Source of the DNA: Paraspadella gotoi
Taxonomy: Eukaryota; Chaetognatha
Length of the DNA: 64,000 nt
Reading direction: 5' to 3'
Assembly: GCA_051294375.1 (NCBI GenBank)
Contig: CM119266.1
Location: 3,228,030-3,292,029, forward strand
A program made the position numbers and the translations under genes. The number at the start of each line of letters is the position of its first letter. Positions within the stretch are counted from its first letter, which is position 1. Of this stretch, positions 1-12,768 are shown piece by piece. Below the pieces are notes generated by a model. It was not told the DNA's origin, searched no databases, and saw nothing but the letters and a program-made list of their open reading frames with translations.

Positions 1-335
1 CGAAAGCGAATCCCGATTTATTTTCTTGAGTATCGATACCAGCCCAGACCCTTCACCTGCCCTTCCTCCCTTCCCAATCCCCTCCTCCATCCAACCTCTC
101 TCCCCTCTTCCTCTATCTTTCCCACGCCACCCCCCTTTCCTCCCTTCCAACCCCCTCTCTCCAATCCATCTCTCTCCCCTCTTCCATCATCTTTCTCCCC
201 CGACCTCCTCTAAGCCTCCTCTCCAATCCCCTCCTCCACCTCTCTCCCCTCCCTCATATCTTTCCCACCCTAATAAACATCTCTCTCTATTTTTTTTTTT
301 TTTGAGGCGAGAATCGAATTTTTCTCTGACTCTTT
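1..335. repeat. CT-rich low-complexity tract
   Basis: Almost pure pyrimidine sequence with loosely repeated blocks of the form CTCTCCCCTCTTCC and CCAATCC, ending in a T-run. An open frame runs through it (26-346), but its product is only Ser, Pro, Leu and Phe. That is what any CT-rich strand yields, so no gene is called. Confidence 0.8.
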
Positions 336-356
336 CTCTTCACTGAGGATGAGTTT

Positions 357-425
357 TTAGTTAGGCTGCGAGTACTTAAGTCTTTAAGTCACTTTTCGGT
401 CGATCGGTCGATTGGTCTGTACTAC
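357..425 (+). repeat. Dispersed repeat end with GGTC/GTCC-type core
   Basis: Contains CTTTAAGTCACTTTTCGGTC followed by a short GATCGGTCGATTGGTCTGT run. The same block occurs inverted at the other end of the window (63925-64000), and a weaker relative occurs near 58060. It is therefore a dispersed element, not unique sequence. Confidence 0.6.
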
Positions 426-539
426 TTATATTTACTTATATAAAATTGAACCATATTAATTAATACTTGGTAGATGGGTTGTATATAAAAAAGTTTATTT
501 TTGTAAAATTATGAAAATTTTTACAATTTAACTATTTAA

Positions 540-710
540 GAATATAGTTATGAAATTGATACAACCAATATAAAAATTATCCATTAATTTAATAAATAAG
601 CTTTGGATTTGGTGGTTTAATGCCTCAATCATTCTTACAAGCTTTCAATCAAGACTCTCCAAGTCTCGTTTATTCACTCCCAGAGTTCCTGGCGACCCTA
701 TCAATGCATA
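540..710 (+). repeat. Dispersed element A, copy 1 (shortened)
   Basis: Shares ordered blocks with 35520-35755 (+), 38108-38315 (-) and 18200-18350 (+): ATGAAATTG..ACAACCAATAT, a segment around TTATCCATT, GGTGGTTTAA, TTCTTACAAG, GCTTTCAATCAAGACTCTC and TTTATTCACTCCCAGAG. This copy lacks the ~35-bp central block containing GACTTTGGACAGG that copies 3 and 4 have. It looks like a short non-autonomous element; no coding capacity is seen. Confidence 0.75.
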
Positions 711-1239
711 TAATTACAAAATCAATAAAGTTTATTTTTTCTGACAATTTATATTTTACTTAAAAACCTCTAAGCTGCTTGTTTTATAATATGTTATACA
801 TATATTTCAAATTTATATAATCATATGATCATTTAAGAAATTTACTGCGACGCCACACCTTGAACTTGCCTTTCTTGTTTTTCACTCAGGAAATTAGTCA
901 GTTCGTTAGCTATTTGCATATAGAACGCTACATTCTTACTCGTAAATAACTAATAATATTTTCTTTGCTAAAAATAAACTAATTTTTTAAACCAAAGTAA
1001 TTCGCCTGGGAATGGAAAAGTCGGAAAGGAAAAGTCAAAATACTTTTTTCTCACGAAATTCGTGAAGAAAGAAAAAAAAATAGAGAAGTTTTGCAGAAAA
1101 GAAAAGAAGACTTGTTCTCACGAGTTCCTCCCCCACCTTTCACCCACTTACCCACTTCTTCAATGACCAAATTGGATCTTGAAAGAATGGAAAGGTTTTT
1201 TTTTAGTGAAGAAGAAAAAAATGCGCTCTCTCCATCTTC

Positions 1240-1382
<143 letters not shown>

Positions 1383-1479
1383 TCCCTCTTCCCCACAAGA
1401 GGAAATGAAAAGAACAAGACGGATTCGCCTGCGTTTCCTCTGCTTTCCAATCCCTGTTTGGAGAGACGTCATCGGGTGC

Positions 1480-1550
1480 GCGGCGCGGCGGCGGCGGCGG
1501 CCGGCGGCGGACGCGCGCGGCGCGGCGGCGCGGCGGCACGGCGCTTCCGC
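1480..1550. other. CGG-rich GC island
   Basis: GCGGCGGCGG-type sequence, very GC-rich against an AT-rich background. It lies between the CT tract and a purine tract (1690-1800). It could be a promoter or 5' UTR island, but no following exon is recognisable. Confidence 0.5.
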
Positions 1551-1689
1551 CAAGTGGCAGCGCCCTGTCGATTCGATGGAACGATGGAACCGATGGATGG
1601 CAAGCCAATTTCGTCTTTTTGTTTTAAACTAATGCCCGCCCGGCTAATCGCATTACGGACCGAAGAAAACTTACTGTGTTGAAAAAAAA

Positions 1690-1802
1690 ATGGGGAAAAT
1701 AGGAAAAGGAAGAGAAGAGAGGGAGGGAGAGGGGAGAAGAGAAGAGAGAGAAAGAGAGAAGAGAGAGAGGAGAGAGAGAGAGAGAAGGGAGGAGGAGAGA
1801 AA
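1690..1802. repeat. GA-rich purine tract
   Basis: Imperfect GAGA/GGGA repeats. Between here and the next repeat (2246) is AT-rich sequence with no recognisable feature. Confidence 0.85.
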
Positions 1803-2245
1803 ATATGAAAGTTAAAGTTAAATACTAGAATAGCAACTCGATAATGTTTTTATGTTATATTTACATAGGATTACAATGACTTCTCAATGGAAGATTCGTA
1901 TTGTCGCATTGTTTGATTGTAACAATTGTTAATAAAGTGAATCATATACGCATTATAACTAAAGACATTCTCTATGTAATGCTGTGGTGGGATCGTTAGA
2001 GTTATGACCCACGTTTATTTATCGTTCGGTAATGAATGATAAAACGTTTTGATCCTTACAACTTTTACTCTTAAATGTACTATAGTTGTTCATTCAACAT
2101 AAAAAAATAATAATTCGCGTCCCTCTTAGCTATACGTATTGTTGTACACTAAATTTATTTTTAGGCGCCTAAGTGACTAAGTGTAGTTTGCCTGAAGTGA
2201 CGGCTTGGAAGACAACGACGACGACAATAATGTTGAAGAAAGAGA

Positions 2246-2246
2246 A

Positions 2247-2288
<42 letters not shown>

Positions 2289-2290
2289 GA
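2246..2290. repeat. (GA)n microsatellite
   Basis: About 40 bp of GA repeats. Nothing else is recognisable between 2290 and 2660. Confidence 0.95.
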
Positions 2291-2667
2291 GAGAGAACCG
2301 TGACCTCGGAGTAAAAGGCGCTCAAAAAACCCAAAAAGGTTCTTTTTTAAGTATTGAGTCAGGGATTGACTTTAAAATGGTAAGGTTCTACAAGGAAAAG
2401 AAATGCGATGACATCAGCAACGACAACAGTTTCCATGACAACGAATGAGTCGTGAGACAAACGAATTAAATTTTTGTGTCATGTACATTCGTACGTTCGT
2501 ACAAAGGATTCAGAACAGAGAAAGGAAATGAGATTTCGGTCAAAGCGATATTTTAGATGAAAATTAGAATACAGTGATTCTTCGTCGAAGCGGAAAATTA
2601 AGTGACGAAACAGTGATAATAATAAATGGGTTTTAGGTATTAGGTTTTTTCATGGACGACCCCTTCA

Positions 2668-4158
2668 GGCCCTTCACCGCTGCTTTTTTCCATTCACAGT
2701 TTCACTGCTGGTTTTTTCCATTCAGCAGTTTCAGCGCTGCTTTTTTCCATTGCACATCACGCTGTTTATCATTCACCGCCGTGGTTTTTTTCCTTCACAG
2801 TTTCAACCGCTGCTTTTCTCCATTCAGCCTGCCACAGTGCTCACTGCACTGGGTTTTACTCTCCATTCACAGTTTTCACCGCTGCCTTTTTCCATTCAAC
2901 AGTTTCACCGCTGGTTTTTTCCAATTCACAGTTTCATCACGCTGCTTTTTTCCATTCACAGTTTCACTTGCTGGTTTTTTCCATTCACAGTTTCACCGCT
3001 GGCTTTTTTCCATTCACCAGTTCCACCGCTGGGTTTTTTCCATTCACAGTTTGCACCGCTGCTATTTTCCATTCACAGTTTCACCGCCGGCTGGTTTTTC
3101 GCATTCACAGTTTCACCGCTGCGCTATTTTCCATTCACAGTTTACCCTGGTTTTTTCCAATTCACAGTCACCACTAGCTTTTTCCATTCACAAGTTTCAC
3201 TGCTGGTTTTTTTCCATTCACAGTTGTCACGCTGCCTGTTTTTCCATTCACAGTTTCACACCGCTGGTGTTTTTCATTCACAGTTTCAGCCGCTGTGCTC
3301 TTTTTCCATTCACAGTTTACCCCGTTCCTTCCAGTTCTTGCTGTTTTTCCATTCACAGTTTTCACCGCTGCTTTTTACCACTCAGCAGTTACGCGGCTGT
3401 TTTTTTCCAATTCACAGTTTCAGTTCCTGCCCTATTCAGTTCTCCGCTAATTTCACAGTTTCACGCTGCTGGTTCTTTTTACCAATCTCAGACCACGTTT
3501 CACCCGCTGCGTTTTTATTCGCACTCTTCATTACAACAGTTTCAATCCGCTGCTATTTTCCATTCAGCAGTTTCACGCTGGTTTTTTCAATCCAGCCAGT
3601 TTCACCACTGGCTTTTTTTCCATTCACAGTTTCACTGCCTGGGTTTTTTCCATTCACAGTTTCACCGCTGCTTATTTTTCCATTTCACAGTTTCACCCTG
3701 TGTGTTTTTCCATCACGAGCTTCACGCCGGCTCGGCTTTTTTTCCATTCACAGTTTTCAAGCTGCGCTAGTTTTTTCCACATTCACAGTTTCACTGCGCG
3801 TGTTTTTTCCATTCACAAGTTTTCACGCTGCTTTTTTCCATTGCACACTTTGCACCGCTGCGTCCGTTTTTTCCATCACAGTCACCGCTGCTTTTTTCCA
3901 TTCACAGTTTCACCTGGGTTTCTACGAGTTTACCTGTTTCCATTCCACATTTCACCGCCTGGTTTTTTCCATTTCACACAAGTTCTCACCACCTGTTTTT
4001 TCCATTCACAGTTTCAGCAGAACGGCTGCTGTTTTTCGCATTCAAGTTTCAGCCGGCTGCTGTTTTTCCATCACGCAGTTTTGCACNNNNNNNNNNNNNN
4101 NNNNNNNNNNNACCGCTGCTTTTTTCCATTCACAGTTTCACTGCTGGTTTTCCTTTTA
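2668..4158 (+). repeat. 28-bp satellite array, block 1
   Basis: Tandem copies of a ~28-bp unit: TTTTTTCCATTCACAGTTTC followed by ACCGCTGC or ACTGCTGG. The two endings often alternate, implying a 56-bp dimer in places. Copies vary mainly by one-base insertions and deletions. All three frames stay largely open because the unit rarely makes a stop, giving Phe/His/Ser-rich false ORFs. A 25-N gap (4087-4111) interrupts the array. Confidence 0.95.
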
Positions 4159-4476
4159 ACAACTCGGGTTTCTCTTTCACAAGCGTAAAAAAAAAAGCTT
4201 CAATCTCGCAAAAAAAAACNNNNNNNNNNNNNNNNNNNNNNNNNNNNNNNNNNNNNNNNNNNNNNNNNNNNNNNNNNNNNNNNNNNNNNNNNNNNNNNNN
4301 NNNNNNNNNNNNNNNNNNNNNNNNNNNNNNNNNNNNNNNNNNNNNNNNNNNNNNNNNNNNNNNNNNNNNNNNNNNNNNNNNNNNNNNNNNNNNNNNNNNN
4401 NNNNNNNNNNNNNNNNNNNNNNNNNNNNNNNNNNNNNNNNNNNNNNNNNNNNNNNNNNNNNNNNNNNNNNNNNNNN

Positions 4477-6650
4477 AGAGAGAGAGGGGGAGAGAAAGGG
4501 ATAGAAAGAGAGAGCACAAGGGTTTAAAGAGGCTTTTGTGAAAGGGCTTCCCACAGCCTTTTTGCAAATGGGGAAAAAAACTCAATGTGAAAGATGGAAA
4601 AAAAACTGATCCTCATCCTCTCGTCCCTGCCCCTCGCCGAGAGGATCGTCTTTCAGTCCACTCTCGGGTTCTCGTGTTCTCTATTTCTTCTTTTCTAATA
4701 CTATCGCCTAGGATTTTCTTCAATAAGACTACCGTTGCGAATGATAAGTCTTCTCTTCAGTGAGCGCCCAATTTTTGTTGCTCGAACATATTAACTCACA
4801 CGCGAATAACCGCCCTAGGAGTGCTCTCCCAGACTGACTAAACAGAACGCGGCAGCAAAAAATGCCATGTATATCCGAAACAAAGAATTTAAATGAAGAA
4901 GAAAAAAAAGAAAATTCTATATAATTTTCGCGAATTTTTTTGACAAAAAAAAACTTTTCGTAAGCCTCATTAAATTTTTTTGAGTTGTCCTATAGATTTG
5001 GAATGGATTGCGAGCGATTGCTCTTACACTGGCGGGGAAAAAATGTAAGAACTAAAAAATCAGCTTCTTTCAATCTGATACGTATGTTTTCGTTCATGTA
5101 ATCTAGTACGATCTTTTTTTTTGCTTTCTTTCATAAAATGATTGTTTTTCCGATTTTCGTGTCATCGCCACATACACGACTTTCGATTAACTCGCTTCGC
5201 GATTCACGGTCGAATGAGCACATTATTCGAATCGTCGTCTCCTCTCCGGTTCCCTAGGATCATCGCAAAACGAGTGACCTTGCACGATCACATTTCAGAC
5301 TCGTTCTTTCCACCTCTCTCCTCCGCAATGAACAATTTTTTTCTTCAAAAAATACTAATAGTGAATATAATAATGTGAACTAAACTATACACACTTTAAG
5401 AGACTTAAAGCGAAACAAAAGATCTTCCTCTGACGTCGATTATTATTTTCTTTTTTCGTTTCGACGATAAAAGAATCTAAGTCAAACCTAGGCGCCGGAA
5501 GTTAAGAAAAGACCCATTTATGTTCTGAATAATAATTCCAATTCATAAATATGACTTGAAGTTGGCTATCGCCGCTCTCGTACATCCGGAATCGCGTGAT
5601 CTTTTTCTCTCGCCGTCCCCACAGAATCTCGCACCCCTCAAAAAAAAACAACAAAGAACAAATAAGTCGAAATTCTAAAAATAAATGATTTAACAAAAAT
5701 AGTTGACGATTGAAATTTTTAGAGAGTCGATCGCAGTTTAACAAAAACCTATGCTATTTTTTGTTTCTTGTGTGTTCCGATGACCAACCGGTCAATCACC
5801 TTCGGCGCCAACTCACAGGATTCTTGGCGGATCTTTTTCTACGATTAATGCTACATAATGCTTTTCGCGTTTCCCAACTTCGTCCTCTCTTTCTGTCTCT
5901 CTCTTCCTTCTCTTTCTTCTCTCCTCTCTCTACTCTCTTCCTTGGTTTAATCTATCGCGCAAGTTCGTTTGAAAGATTCGAAAACTTTTCAAGGTTTTTA
6001 CGAAGAAACAATACACACTAACGACGAATAAGACTTTTCCCGACAGACTTTCCCGTAAACACACCTAAAGAATCTCCCAAATCTGATTGCCTCCATTTTC
6101 TCGGCGAATTCCCTCCAGCTTAGAGAGAAGGTCGAAAGGATGAGAGGAATTACTGCAGCGTCTCGCGAGTCGTTACCCCGGTAGCAGCGAGTGACGCATC
6201 TTCGCGCAAATTTGTGTAGTTGTTGTTGTTGTTTTCCCCCCCACTTCTTCTCTATTATGAAGTCATTGACTACTCGAATTCCGGCGCGACTGTTGAAAGT
6301 ACGCACCCGCTTTTTTTTATTTTAAGATTGCACTCCATACATATATCAGAGAAATTATATCAGACTACGAGATACAGCTCAAAACTCCTAATAAGTGAGA
6401 TTAAACATAATAGACTTAATTTTGATTATAAAACACTTTTCTAAAGCCTCCGCACCTATTAAAGATTCATCTTACTTCTGTGAAATCTTCAGGTTATTAT
6501 TAAAGTACCATATTTCTGTCTTTACGTTTCCGTTTAGTCATCATATCACGTACAATTTATAATAATTTTATTAAACATTGCACTTTTCTTATAATATTGC
6601 AAAAAAATGACGAAATTAAATATACCAGTTTTGTGTCTAAGCTAACACTG
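4477..6650. other. Intergenic, no gene seen
   Basis: A short GA tract follows the gap (4477-4515), then AT-rich sequence with T-runs. Small open frames at 5142-5378, 5502-5744 and 5710-6021 show no domain, no codon bias and no consistent splice framework. Nothing here can be supported as coding. Confidence 0.6.
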
Positions 6651-8590
6651 AAATAACAATATGGCTAGTATATCACAAATATATAATAATGGTCATTGCT
6701 TTCCAAAGGGGCTGAGTAACTTTAAGAACAGTTTGGCATTACGAATGGTCTCACGTGCAAACAGTATCTAAATAAATGAAAGAAGAAAAGAAGAAAACTG
6801 ATTAAACACAACACAGCGATTAACTCCAACACAAGCAATCAGCAACAGTAAAGCAACAGAATTTATACAAGCTCCTATATCACAAACTTTGCTTTGGTTC
6901 ATCTGGCACTTTCAAAGGGACCAAGCTATCACTGCAAAGAGTATGTCAATCAGAGCTAAATGCGGCTGAACCAGAGTTTGAAATTGTATTAATATGACAT
7001 TACGACCCAGTGCTAATTAGCATATGTAATTATTGAAAAGTCAAAATTGGGGAGACAGAATTTAGGTTTGTTCAGACAGACTGGGAAGACCAATAAAGGT
7101 GGTGCGAAACAAAGGATCAAGGATCCAACTAGTAGATAAATGAAGCTACTAGCCATGATATGAAAAGCGTTCGCTAAAAAAAGAGAAAGAAAAGGTGAAC
7201 TGTCTAGCAAGTGTGACAACCACTAAAAGAATTTCGAAGAGCAACAAAACTTGTGTACAGAAGGGATTAGGTTTAATATAGTACAGGCACTCTCAAAACC
7301 ACACAAAATCCTAATCTTTCAAACATCTAATTAAACATTTTCCTCTAGCCTTATTGATGGCAAATGAAACAAGCAATATTTGACCAACTGCCACAGAGAA
7401 GTTAGAGTGCATGTAGAAGACAAATTCTTGGCAGTGCAACATAGCGAGGCTAGCATCCAGTACAAGCACTGATGAGTTGCTTTATTGTTGTTGAATTATG
7501 TTGTATAAAATGAAAGAAATTGATGAGTCTAACTATGCTGGGCACTGGGAGTGCAGCAATTGTAAAAGTGAGTATGATGTGGAGGGCTCTCAAGAATTAG
7601 TTTACTGGAATTCATACGTCGTGTCGGACACCGGCATTCACAATCAGTGCACAATAGAGGAGCTCATGAGGCAAGCTTTCATCGGTACCGAGACTGAGAG
7701 ACCAGGTGATTGCTCTGGAACAAACCCTGAAAGAAAATGGACGTGTTCATAGGCTCCTCCTCATAATAGAATAGAACGATAAGGCACACTTCAGCAATTA
7801 GTTGTTTCCAAGGCAATAATTGTCAGAGGGCCTGAATCTGCATTCGTGTGAATTGCGACCAGCGAGACGTATCCAACAGTGCACACATGCACATTTTCGT
7901 TCATTAAAGACAGCGCAACCAAGATTTTTGGCAGCTACATTCAATTTGATTCATGGAGAAAGAATAACCGCCACTTTCATGATCAATTGATGAGTCATTA
8001 GACTATGAACCAGATTTTGGATTTTTGATAAATTTGATTCAAAATTACCCTATGAGGGAAAATGCTCCATTCTTCATTGAAATCTTATAAATATGTCTAG
8101 GAATTCATACATTTTGCCTGAAAAGTGAAATTCAGCTGTATCTTGATATGGAATTGAGATGGATATCCCAAATACTTGAGGGATGATAGAAAGTTTGCTC
8201 TAAATTTTGGCATGCTGCTAACCGCATCGTTTGTAGATGAAGTTTATTTAATCTTATTCTTTAGCTTGCTTTACCAGCATAGTTTTGTTTTTGTAATATG
8301 TTTTTATTGTTAAGTGGAAGGATGTCTGCCTGGACTCTCCTTCCATGTGCCGATCATACGCCAGGCACCAAGCCTGTTTCACAACGACAAAGATCACCTC
8401 TAAAAGCCTAAAATGCGTTGGTTGAATTTTGTGTCATTGCATGGTATTGATATGATTGTGACTACATAAAAAATGCGCCATAGTAAGGTGATGGTCTTGG
8501 GCTAACATGTAGCTTTTGGTGCGCTGGAATATGTTATAGTCAATCACCAAATCTCTGGCCGAACCCTAGAAAATTAAAAAAAGAAAAGAA
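6650..8590. other. Microsatellite-poor segment of different texture
   Basis: For almost 2 kb there is no GA/CT run, no long homopolymer and no AT-repeat, unlike nearly every other stretch of this length in the window. It is bracketed by the intergenic T-rich DNA and the second 28-bp satellite block. It could be an old inserted element, a retro-copy or a misjoined piece. I recognise no family. Confidence 0.4.
7498..7752 (+). CDS. Possible small ORF with a Cys-x2-Cys motif
   Basis: An 84-codon open frame with a more protein-like composition than the simple-repeat ORFs. Its first ATG is at 7510 (the frame opens at TTG 7498). Near residue 19 it reads WECSNCKSEYDVEG, a Trp-x-Cys-x2-Cys as in one half of a zinc ribbon or treble clef. 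Further Cys residues occur around residues 51, 72 and 83. Length, lack of neighbouring exons and lack of a recognised family leave it unassigned. It may be a fragment of a larger, decayed or spliced gene. Confidence 0.2.
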   Translation: MLYKMKEIDESNYAGHWECSNCKSEYDVEGSQELVYWNSYVVSDTGIHNQCTIEELMRQAFIGTETERPGDCSGTNPERKWTCS

Positions 8591-8781
8591 TAAAGAAGAA
8601 TTATAGTTGTTTTTTTAATTTTATTTGTATTCATCGTTTGCTTTTTTACCGCTGATGATTTATATTTGCTTGAAGTACAAGAGCTTTCTAAGTAGATCAT
8701 TATGTTTTTTCTAAATGCTGAATTAAATTAATGGACTTCTTGTATTTTTTTTTATTTTTCTATTTTTCTAACATTTTCATC

Positions 8782-9796
8782 AGCGCTGCTTTTTTCCATT
8801 CAAGTTTCAGCTGGCTGGGTTTTTTCCATTCAAGTTTGACGTGTTCTTTCATTCACAGTTCACTGCTGCTTTTTTCCATTCACAGTTCACTGCTGGTTTT
8901 TTCCATTCACAGTTTCAACCGTGCTTTGTCCATTCAGCAGTTTCACTGCTGGTTTTTTCCATTCACGAGTTTCAGCGCTGCTTTTTTTCCATTCACAGTT
9001 ACTGCTGGTTTTTTTCAAATTCACATTTAACACTGGCTGGTTTTTTCCAATTCACAGTTTTACGCTGCTTTCATTCACAGTTCACTGCTGGTTTTTTCCA
9101 TCACAATTCACGCTGCTTTTTTTTCCATTACAAGTTTAACTGCTGGTTTTTTACATTCAAGTTTTACCGCTGCTTTTTTTCTTGCACGTTTCAACACCGC
9201 TATGCTTTTCCATTCAAGTGTTCACTGGTGGTTTTTTCCATTCACGGTTTAGAACCGCTGCTTTTTCATTCCAGTTTACTGTGGTTTTTTTTCCATTCCA
9301 TTATCACCGCTGCTTTTTTCCATTAATAGTTCATGCTGTTTTTTCCATTACACAGTTTCACCGCTGCTTTTTTCTCAAACAGTTTCAGTGCTGCTATTTT
9401 TTCCATCACAGTTTCACTGCTGTTTTTCATTCACTAGTTTACTGTGGTTTTTCATTCACAGTTTCACCGCTGCTTTTTCCATCACAGTGTTAACAGCTCT
9501 TTTTTCCATTAAGCAGTTTCCCCGCTGCTTTTTTCCATTCACAGTTTACCGCTCTTTTTCATTAAAGGTTTTCACCCGCTGTTATATTATTTCTTCACAG
9601 ATGTCACGTGGGTTCTATTGGAATAAGAGCGAATTCATGCACTTTGGAAGAAACCGGCTGTTTTTTCCTTTCATCAGTTTTTACGCTGCTTTTTTCATAT
9701 CACAGTTTATCAACCGACTGCTTTTTTCCATTCACTCGAGTTTCCACCGCTGCTTTTTGTCCAATTCCACAGTTTCACGCTGTCTGGTTTCGCTGT
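8782..9796 (+). repeat. 28-bp satellite array, block 2
   Basis: Same unit and same strand as block 1 (2668-4158), with the same alternation of ACCGCTGC and ACTGCTGG endings. The right flank (AACAATCGAGGTTTTCG.. then GTAAAAAG) resembles the right flank of block 1 (AACAACTCGGGTTTCTC.. then GTAAAAAA). The blocks are therefore duplicated ends of one locus, not independent arrays. Confidence 0.93.
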
Positions 9797-9900
9797 TAGT
9801 TTAAACAATCGAGGTTTTCGTCTTATCGAAGCTGTAAAAAGAAAAAGGCTGTATCATCGAAAAAATAAGAAACGCCGTGTTTACGTATTTTTGAAACGGA

Positions 9901-10125
9901 AGGGCAGGGGAAAAGAGAGAGAGAGAGGAGAGAGGGAAGAGAGACGGGGAGAGAAGGGATATGAAAGAGAGAGGAGAAGAGGAAGGGAAGAGAGAGAGGG
10001 GGTAAGAAAGGATAAGAAGGAGAGAAGAGAGAGAGGGAGAGAGAAAGAGGGAAGAAAGGGATAAGAAAGGAGGAGAAGGAGAAGAGAGGGAGGAGGAGAG
10101 AGAGAGAGAGAGAGAGAGATAGTAA
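9901..10125. repeat. GA-rich tract
   Basis: More than 200 bp of impure GA repeats with GGGA and GAAA interruptions. It is followed to 11160 by AT-rich DNA in which I see no gene. Confidence 0.9.
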
Positions 10126-11886
10126 TAACAAGAAAAGTATCAAGATTAAATAAATAAATTTTTAAAGTTGTATTTCAAATCAAAAGTAATATAAGTCTTT
10201 GTCGATCATAACAGGAGTCAAGCTGATAATAGATAAAAGGATTGTAGAACAATAAGACATCATTGTATCTAAGTGTTAAATTAAAATCAATACAGGCTTA
10301 AACTGAACTAATGAATTTTATTATCAACCGACAAACTGTCACAGGATTTTTGACGTAAAATTGCAACAATTGGTACATAATGGCGTAAAATAAACAAATA
10401 TCAAAGTCGGTACGTGTTTTTTGATAATTCGGTATTTTCTTGTGGTAATATTGATAGTAGAGAGTAAAAAATAAATAGGAAAAAAATATAGAGAGAAAAC
10501 ATTGCGAAAAATTCTTTCTTTTCCTTGTGTTTAGGAATAAATAAGATTAAAGACGAAATTGTCAAAATTGTCAAAATAAAATGAATCGTTGATGTAAAAA
10601 GACTTCGTCTTTCATCCCATTTATTTAAAGAGAAAACAATATTAAAATTTTGATTGAGAGTAAAATAAACAAAAAGGTTTGAATATTTCATTTTGAGAAA
10701 ACTGAGCGCCAAGCCCTTTGTAACCCTTATTAACACGTATCGAAAAATTGATAATATCTTTTATTGTCTGACCATTTTATTAAAATAAAAAGAAATTTTA
10801 GAAAGCATACATTGTACAGAAACAAAAAAAAATTCATTCAAAAAACACATTCAACATTAAAAACGAGACTGCTAACGGGAAAACGTTGACAGTCTCGCCA
10901 GCGATTAGTGTGATTATCTCCTGTTTGTAGTTCTGTTACTAACAGTGTTAGACCTCTTTCGCAATTGCGTTAAAGCCAATCAAAGCTACGAAAAAGAGAC
11001 CGGCTTCCACCTTCCAAAATAAGGAATTAGGTTTTAAAAAGAATAAAGTGGCTTTTACCACCAAAATCCTCATGTCTTTTAATCCTTTATGCTTGGCGGA
11101 GAAAACAAGCAAAGGACAAAGTTCATCCAAAAATGAAAGCAACAAAAGTAAATGTCATAGGTCGTCATCTATCTCTCTCTGTCTCTCTGTCTCTCTCTCT
11201 CTCTCTCTCTCNNNNNNNNNNNNNNNNNNNNNNNNNNNNNNNNNNNNNNNNNNNNNNNNNNNNNNNNNNNNNNNNNNNNNNNNNNNNNNNNNNNNNNNNN
11301 NNNNNNNNNNNNNNNNNNNNNNNNNNNNNNNNNNNNNNNNNNNNNNNNNNNNNNNNNNNNNNNNNNNNNNNNNNNNNNNNNNNNNNNNNNNNNNNNNNNN
11401 NNNNNNNNNNNNNNNNNNNNNNNNNNNNNNNNNNNNNNNNNNNNNNGCGCTCAGAGTCTCCTGGGGAGAATAATCCGCATCGAGGGAGCGATTTTGGGAA
11501 AGTGAAGAAAAAACAAAAGGGAAATTGGATTCGAGGGTCAAGAATGGAGACGCGGAGGCCGAGACGGGGAGAGAGCGGGACGGAGAAGCAGACAGAGAGC
11601 GAGACATGGATTAAAAGAAACAAATTTCGNNNNNNNNNNNNNNNNNNNNNNNNNNNNNNNNNNNNNNNNNNNNNNNNNNNNNNNNNNNNNNNNNNNNNNN
11701 NNNNNNNNNNNNNNNNNNNNNNNNNNNNNNNNNNNNNNNNNNNNNNNNNNNNNNNNNNNNNNNNNNNNNNNNNNNNNNNNNNNNNNNNNNNNNNNNNNNN
11801 NNNNNNNNNNNNNNNNNNNNNNNNNNNNNNNNNNNNNNNNNNNNNNNNNNNNNNNNNNNNNNNNNNNNNNNNNNNNNNNNNNNNNN

Positions 11887-11918
<32 letters not shown>

Positions 11919-12045
11919 ACAGACGGACAGATTCGTCGCCTGGAGACTCCGTCGGCGCCAAACGAATCATTTTTTGCTTATGAATACAAAAAAAGTATTT
12001 CTCTCTTATATTTCCTTCTCATTTGTTATTTTTGTCGGAATTTTA

Positions 12046-12447
12046 TTGCGTCCGCCTTTTTTTGCGTCGGCCTCTTTTGCGTCGGCCTCTTTTGCGTCGG
12101 CCTTTTTTGCGTCGGCCTCTTTTGTGTCGGCCTTTTTTGCGTCGGCCTTTTTTNNNNNNNNNNNNNNNNNNNNNNNNNNNNNNNNNNNNNNNNNNNNNNN
12201 NNNNNNNNNNNNNNNNNNNNNNNNNNNNNNNNNNNNNNNNNNNNNNNNNNNNNNNNNNNNNNNNNNNNNNNNNNNNNNNNNNNNNNNNNNNNNNNNNNNN
12301 NNNNNNNNNNNNNNNNNNNNNNNNNNNNNNNNNNNNNNNNNNNNNNNNNNNNNNNNNNNNNNNNNNNNNNNNNNNNNNNNNNNNNNNNNNNNNNNNNNNN
12401 NGCCTCTTTTGCGTCGGCCTCTTTTGCGTCGGCCTTTTTTGTGTCGG
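12046..12447 (+). repeat. 15-bp tandem repeat broken by a gap
   Basis: About seven copies before and three after a 248-N gap of a 15-bp unit, GCGTCGGCCTCTTTT or GCGTCGGCCTTTTTT. The unit is divisible by three, so both strands stay open (Ala/Ser/Phe on +, Lys/Ala/Asp on -). These are false ORFs of a minisatellite. Confidence 0.92.
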
Positions 12448-12631
12448 TCATTCGTTATCCTCGAATATCGTTCCGTCATCTTTTTATCGTTTCCCGCCAA
12501 GCATTGGTAAGAACCAATCATCGTAGTTATCGCTTTTCCCAATTGCTTGGTTTTGGAAGAAGTTATATATCTCTGGTGAGGAGTAGCGAATTGATTTTCC
12601 TAGTTTGTGGAGCGTATCGATTATTAAGCGA

Positions 12632-12651
12632 ATAAATAAAAAATATAAATA

Positions 12652-12694
<43 letters not shown>

Positions 12695-12699
12695 ATATA

Positions 12700-12754
<55 letters not shown>

Positions 12755-12768
12755 ATATATATATAGCC
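12632..12768. repeat. (AAAT)n microsatellite
   Basis: About 130 bp of AAAT repeats ending in TATATATA. Sequence from 12770 to 13400 is AT-rich with one gap and no recognisable gene. Confidence 0.95.

Noticed and set aside
2652-4188. Long Phe/His/Ser-rich open frames (up to 469 codons)
   Set aside because: They are translations of the 28-bp satellite in several frames at once, run through N, and have no domain or start/splice context.
12006-12542. Lys/Ala/Asp or Phe/Ala/Ser frames across a gap
   Set aside because: The 15-bp repeat unit is a multiple of three, so frames stay open by construction.
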